A model generated the notes under the pieces. It was given only the letters and a program-made list of their open reading frames with translations, was not told the DNA's origin and made no database searches. Of a DNA stretch of 7,266 bases, positions 5,904 through 7,266 are shown piece by piece. The position numbers and the translations under genes were made by a program. The stretch spans positions 1 through 7,266 of the forward strand of contig JAEOST010000398.1 of the NCBI GenBank assembly GCA_016840245.1. Reading direction: 5' to 3'. The stretch is from Candidatus Thorarchaeota archaeon. Lineage in GTDB: Archaea; Asgardarchaeota; Thorarchaeia; Thorarchaeales; Thorarchaeaceae. The first letter of the stretch is position 1; each line of letters opens with the position of its first letter.

Positions 5904-7088
5904 ATGACTGGATTCGAAGAACTCGCAAGTGACAAACAGAAGAGAGAACCATATGTTTGTGCTTCTTGTGGGAACTGCACCATGGTATGCCCAGTGTTTA
6001 GAGAGATGAAATGGGAGCAGTACGGTCCTCGTGGTAAACTAAATGTTATGAAATCAATTTTTGAAGGAAAAGCAGATTTTGATTTTGACTTTGCTAGAAA
6101 GATTTTCCTTTGTAGTTTGTGTGAACACTGCAGCACTGTCTGTCCAACTAGTATCCACCTTGACAGATTCTGGGAGTTAGCAAGAGCTGAAGCTTGGAAA
6201 TCGGGATTAGTTCCAGCATCAGTATCTTCTGTAAGAGAATCAATGATCAAACGTGGAGATCCATTTGCAATGGGATCAGGTTACCGGATGATGTGGGCAG
6301 AAGATATTGAAGACCAAGTGGAGCCACATATCCAAGCCACAGAGAGTGTGGTATACTTTGTTGGATGTAATGCATCACTGAAACACCAATTGCAAGGGAT
6401 TCCACAATCCATGATAAAAATAATGCAGCATGCTAAAGTGGACTTCACTTTGTTGGGTACTGATGAAACATGTTGTGGTGCTCCGCTGATATGGTCGGGT
6501 GATTTTGAGAACGCACCACAACTAGCACAGAAGAACATTGACCAAATGAGAGACCTTGGTGTTAAGACCATAGTATTCAGCTGTCCAACGTGCATTCATA
6601 TTTGGAAAAATGTTTACAAAGAAATCCTTGGAATCTCAGTAGCTGAAGAATTCGGACTTCTCACAACATCACAATTCATACAAAGGCTCATTGACGAAGA
6701 GAGATTGAACTTCGAAGAGCAGCCAATGATTACTGTCACATTTCATGATCCATGTGTATCAGCACGTCAACTAGACGTGATAAGAGAGCCACGGGATATC
6801 ATTGAGAGAATTCCTGGAGTATACAAGGTTGAGATGGTTGCTTCAGAGAAAGATACTAAGTGCTGTGGAAATCATGCACTCCTCAATGTAGTCGATCCCT
6901 TGATGGCATCTCAAATTGCAGAGAAACGTCTGAGAGATGTATCTGTCACTCCAGCTAGTATGCTAGTTTCAGAGTGCCCACGGTGTAAACTTGCCTTCAC
7001 TCTAGCGAGTGAGATGATGCAATACTCAGTTGGAATTTTGGATATCTCCGAGCTTGTAGCTAACTCTCTGAAGGAGGGAAAGTCGTGA
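5904..7088 (+). CDS. GlcF/HdrD-like iron-sulfur subunit with two [4Fe-4S] motifs and two CCG domains (intact paralogue)
   Basis: This complete 394-residue protein has the same architecture as the amber-interrupted subunit upstream. Two CxxCxxCxxxCP motifs are C19/22/25/29 and C70/73/76/80. The first CCG domain has C155, C190-C191-G192 and C227/C230 (CPTC); the second has C284, C320-C321-G322 and C358/C361 (CPRC). CCG domains of this type bind [4Fe-4S] or noncubane clusters in HdrB/HdrD and occur in GlcF, LutA/LldE and related subunits. No membrane helix or signal peptide is visible, so it should be cytoplasmic and receive electrons from a flavoprotein partner. ATG 5904 is preceded by GGGGA eight bases upstream. 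Its last four bases (GTGA) overlap the GTG start of a GlcD-like FAD gene, a strong sign of a translated pair. Exact family naming (GlcF versus HdrD-like) is not possible from motifs alone. Confidence 0.9.
   Translation: MTGFEELASDKQKREPYVCASCGNCTMVCPVFREMKWEQYGPRGKLNVMKSIFEGKADFDFDFARKIFLCSLCEHCSTVCPTSIHLDRFWELARAEAWKSGLVPASVSSVRESMIKRGDPFAMGSGYRMMWAEDIEDQVEPHIQATESVVYFVGCNASLKHQLQGIPQSMIKIMQHAKVDFTLLGTDETCCGAPLIWSGDFENAPQLAQKNIDQMRDLGVKTIVFSCPTCIHIWKNVYKEILGISVAEEFGLLTTSQFIQRLIDEERLNFEEQPMITVTFHDPCVSARQLDVIREPRDIIERIPGVYKVEMVASEKDTKCCGNHALLNVVDPLMASQIAEKRLRDVSVTPASMLVSECPRCKLAFTLASEMMQYSVGILDISELVANSLKEGKS
7073..7077 (+). promoter_or_regulatory. Shine-Dalgarno site fixing the GTG start at 7085
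   Basis: GGAGG occurs seven bases before GTG 7085, within the last codons of the Fe-S subunit gene. With the GTGA overlap it makes a convincing coupled start despite the non-ATG codon. Confidence 0.65.
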
Positions 7089-7266
7089 CTACTTTCCGTC
7101 CTGAAGATGGATTTCAAGAGGTCGAGGATATTGTTGGAGCAGACAATGTTTCAGTGCGTAGTGAGTCCTGCTTGACCTATTCCTCAGATGTATCAAGTCT
7201 TCCAAGCTTGGCTGAGCAAATTATCCACAAGAAGTTTGAAGTTATCGCCAAGCCTGTCACAGTAGG
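7085..7266 (+). CDS. Partial GlcD-like FAD-binding oxidoreductase subunit (N-terminus only)
   Basis: From a GTG start, 60 codons run without a stop to the window edge. The product begins MTTFRPEDGFQEVEDIVGADNVS and continues to LTYSSDVSSLP and KKFEVIAKPVTVG. It matches the start of the complete FAD subunit at 1878-3329 (AAIVGPGSVS, IVYSGDPSALP, DYVVRTKTPEQ) in order and spacing, which is the typical N-terminus of GlcD-type PCMH flavoproteins leading into the P-x-(T/S)-x-E/Q FAD-domain entry. It is therefore almost certainly a second, paralogous FAD subunit paired with the Fe-S gene it overlaps by four bases. The FAD loop and the C-terminal substrate domain lie outside the window, so nothing can be said on catalytic residues. 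The assignment rests on about 60 residues and the context. Confidence 0.7.
   Translation, partial: MTTFRPEDGFQEVEDIVGADNVSVRSESCLTYSSDVSSLPSLAEQIIHKKFEVIAKPVTV

Noticed and set aside
1..7266. tRNA or rRNA genes, CRISPR arrays, insertion sequences or attachment sites
   Set aside because: Nothing with a cloverleaf, regular direct repeats, transposase motifs or terminal inverted repeats was seen; nearly all sequence is explained by the listed genes and short gaps.

Overview
The window looks like part of an archaeal chromosome of moderate A+T content. The signs are purine-rich Shine-Dalgarno motifs of the GGAGG/GGTGA type just before most starts, mixed use of AGA/AGG and CGN arginine codons, tight co-directional packing, TATA-like boxes, and redox subunits of the GlcD and GlcF/HdrD families common in anaerobic archaea. 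An Asgard-type lineage is possible, but that is only an impression; no marker gene is present to settle it.

Layout: (1) Positions 429 to 1, minus strand: the start of a multi-spanning membrane protein of unknown function, cut by the window edge. (2) 430-670: a divergent intergenic region with a likely TATA box for the minus-strand gene and two small palindromes. (3) 671-1873: an exported membrane protein with one CxxCH haem c motif, two beta-sandwich (Ig-like) domains and four C-terminal membrane helices containing histidines. (4) 1878-3329: a GlcD-like FAD subunit. (5) 3343-4467: a GlcF/HdrD-like iron-sulfur subunit with two CCG domains, interrupted at codon 202 by an in-frame TAG. (6) 4472-5800: an FAD-dependent oxidoreductase of the phytoene desaturase/amine oxidase superfamily. 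(7) 5801-5903: a strong stem-loop followed by a TATA-like stretch. (8) 5904-7088: a second, intact GlcF/HdrD-like subunit. (9) From 7085 to the edge: the start of a second GlcD-like FAD subunit, overlapping the previous gene by four bases.

The plus-strand genes read as a membrane-linked redox locus. Two FAD + Fe-S pairs, apparently paralogous, could pass electrons from organic substrates through [4Fe-4S] clusters and CCG-bound clusters to another carrier. The haem/membrane protein at the head of the operon is a candidate electron-transfer anchor, and the desaturase-like flavoprotein is a candidate partner. The complete GlcD-like subunit lacks the histidine motifs typical of lactate/glycolate dehydrogenases, so the substrate is not predictable.

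The most striking feature is the amber codon at 3946-3948. The frame is intact on both sides. Counting TAG as one residue makes the CC-to-CxxC spacing of its CCG domain identical (37) to that of the paralogue at 5904-7088. This points to a recent nonsense mutation or sequence error, or to amber decoding (for example as pyrrolysine). The window alone cannot decide, and TAG also serves as a terminal stop twice here.
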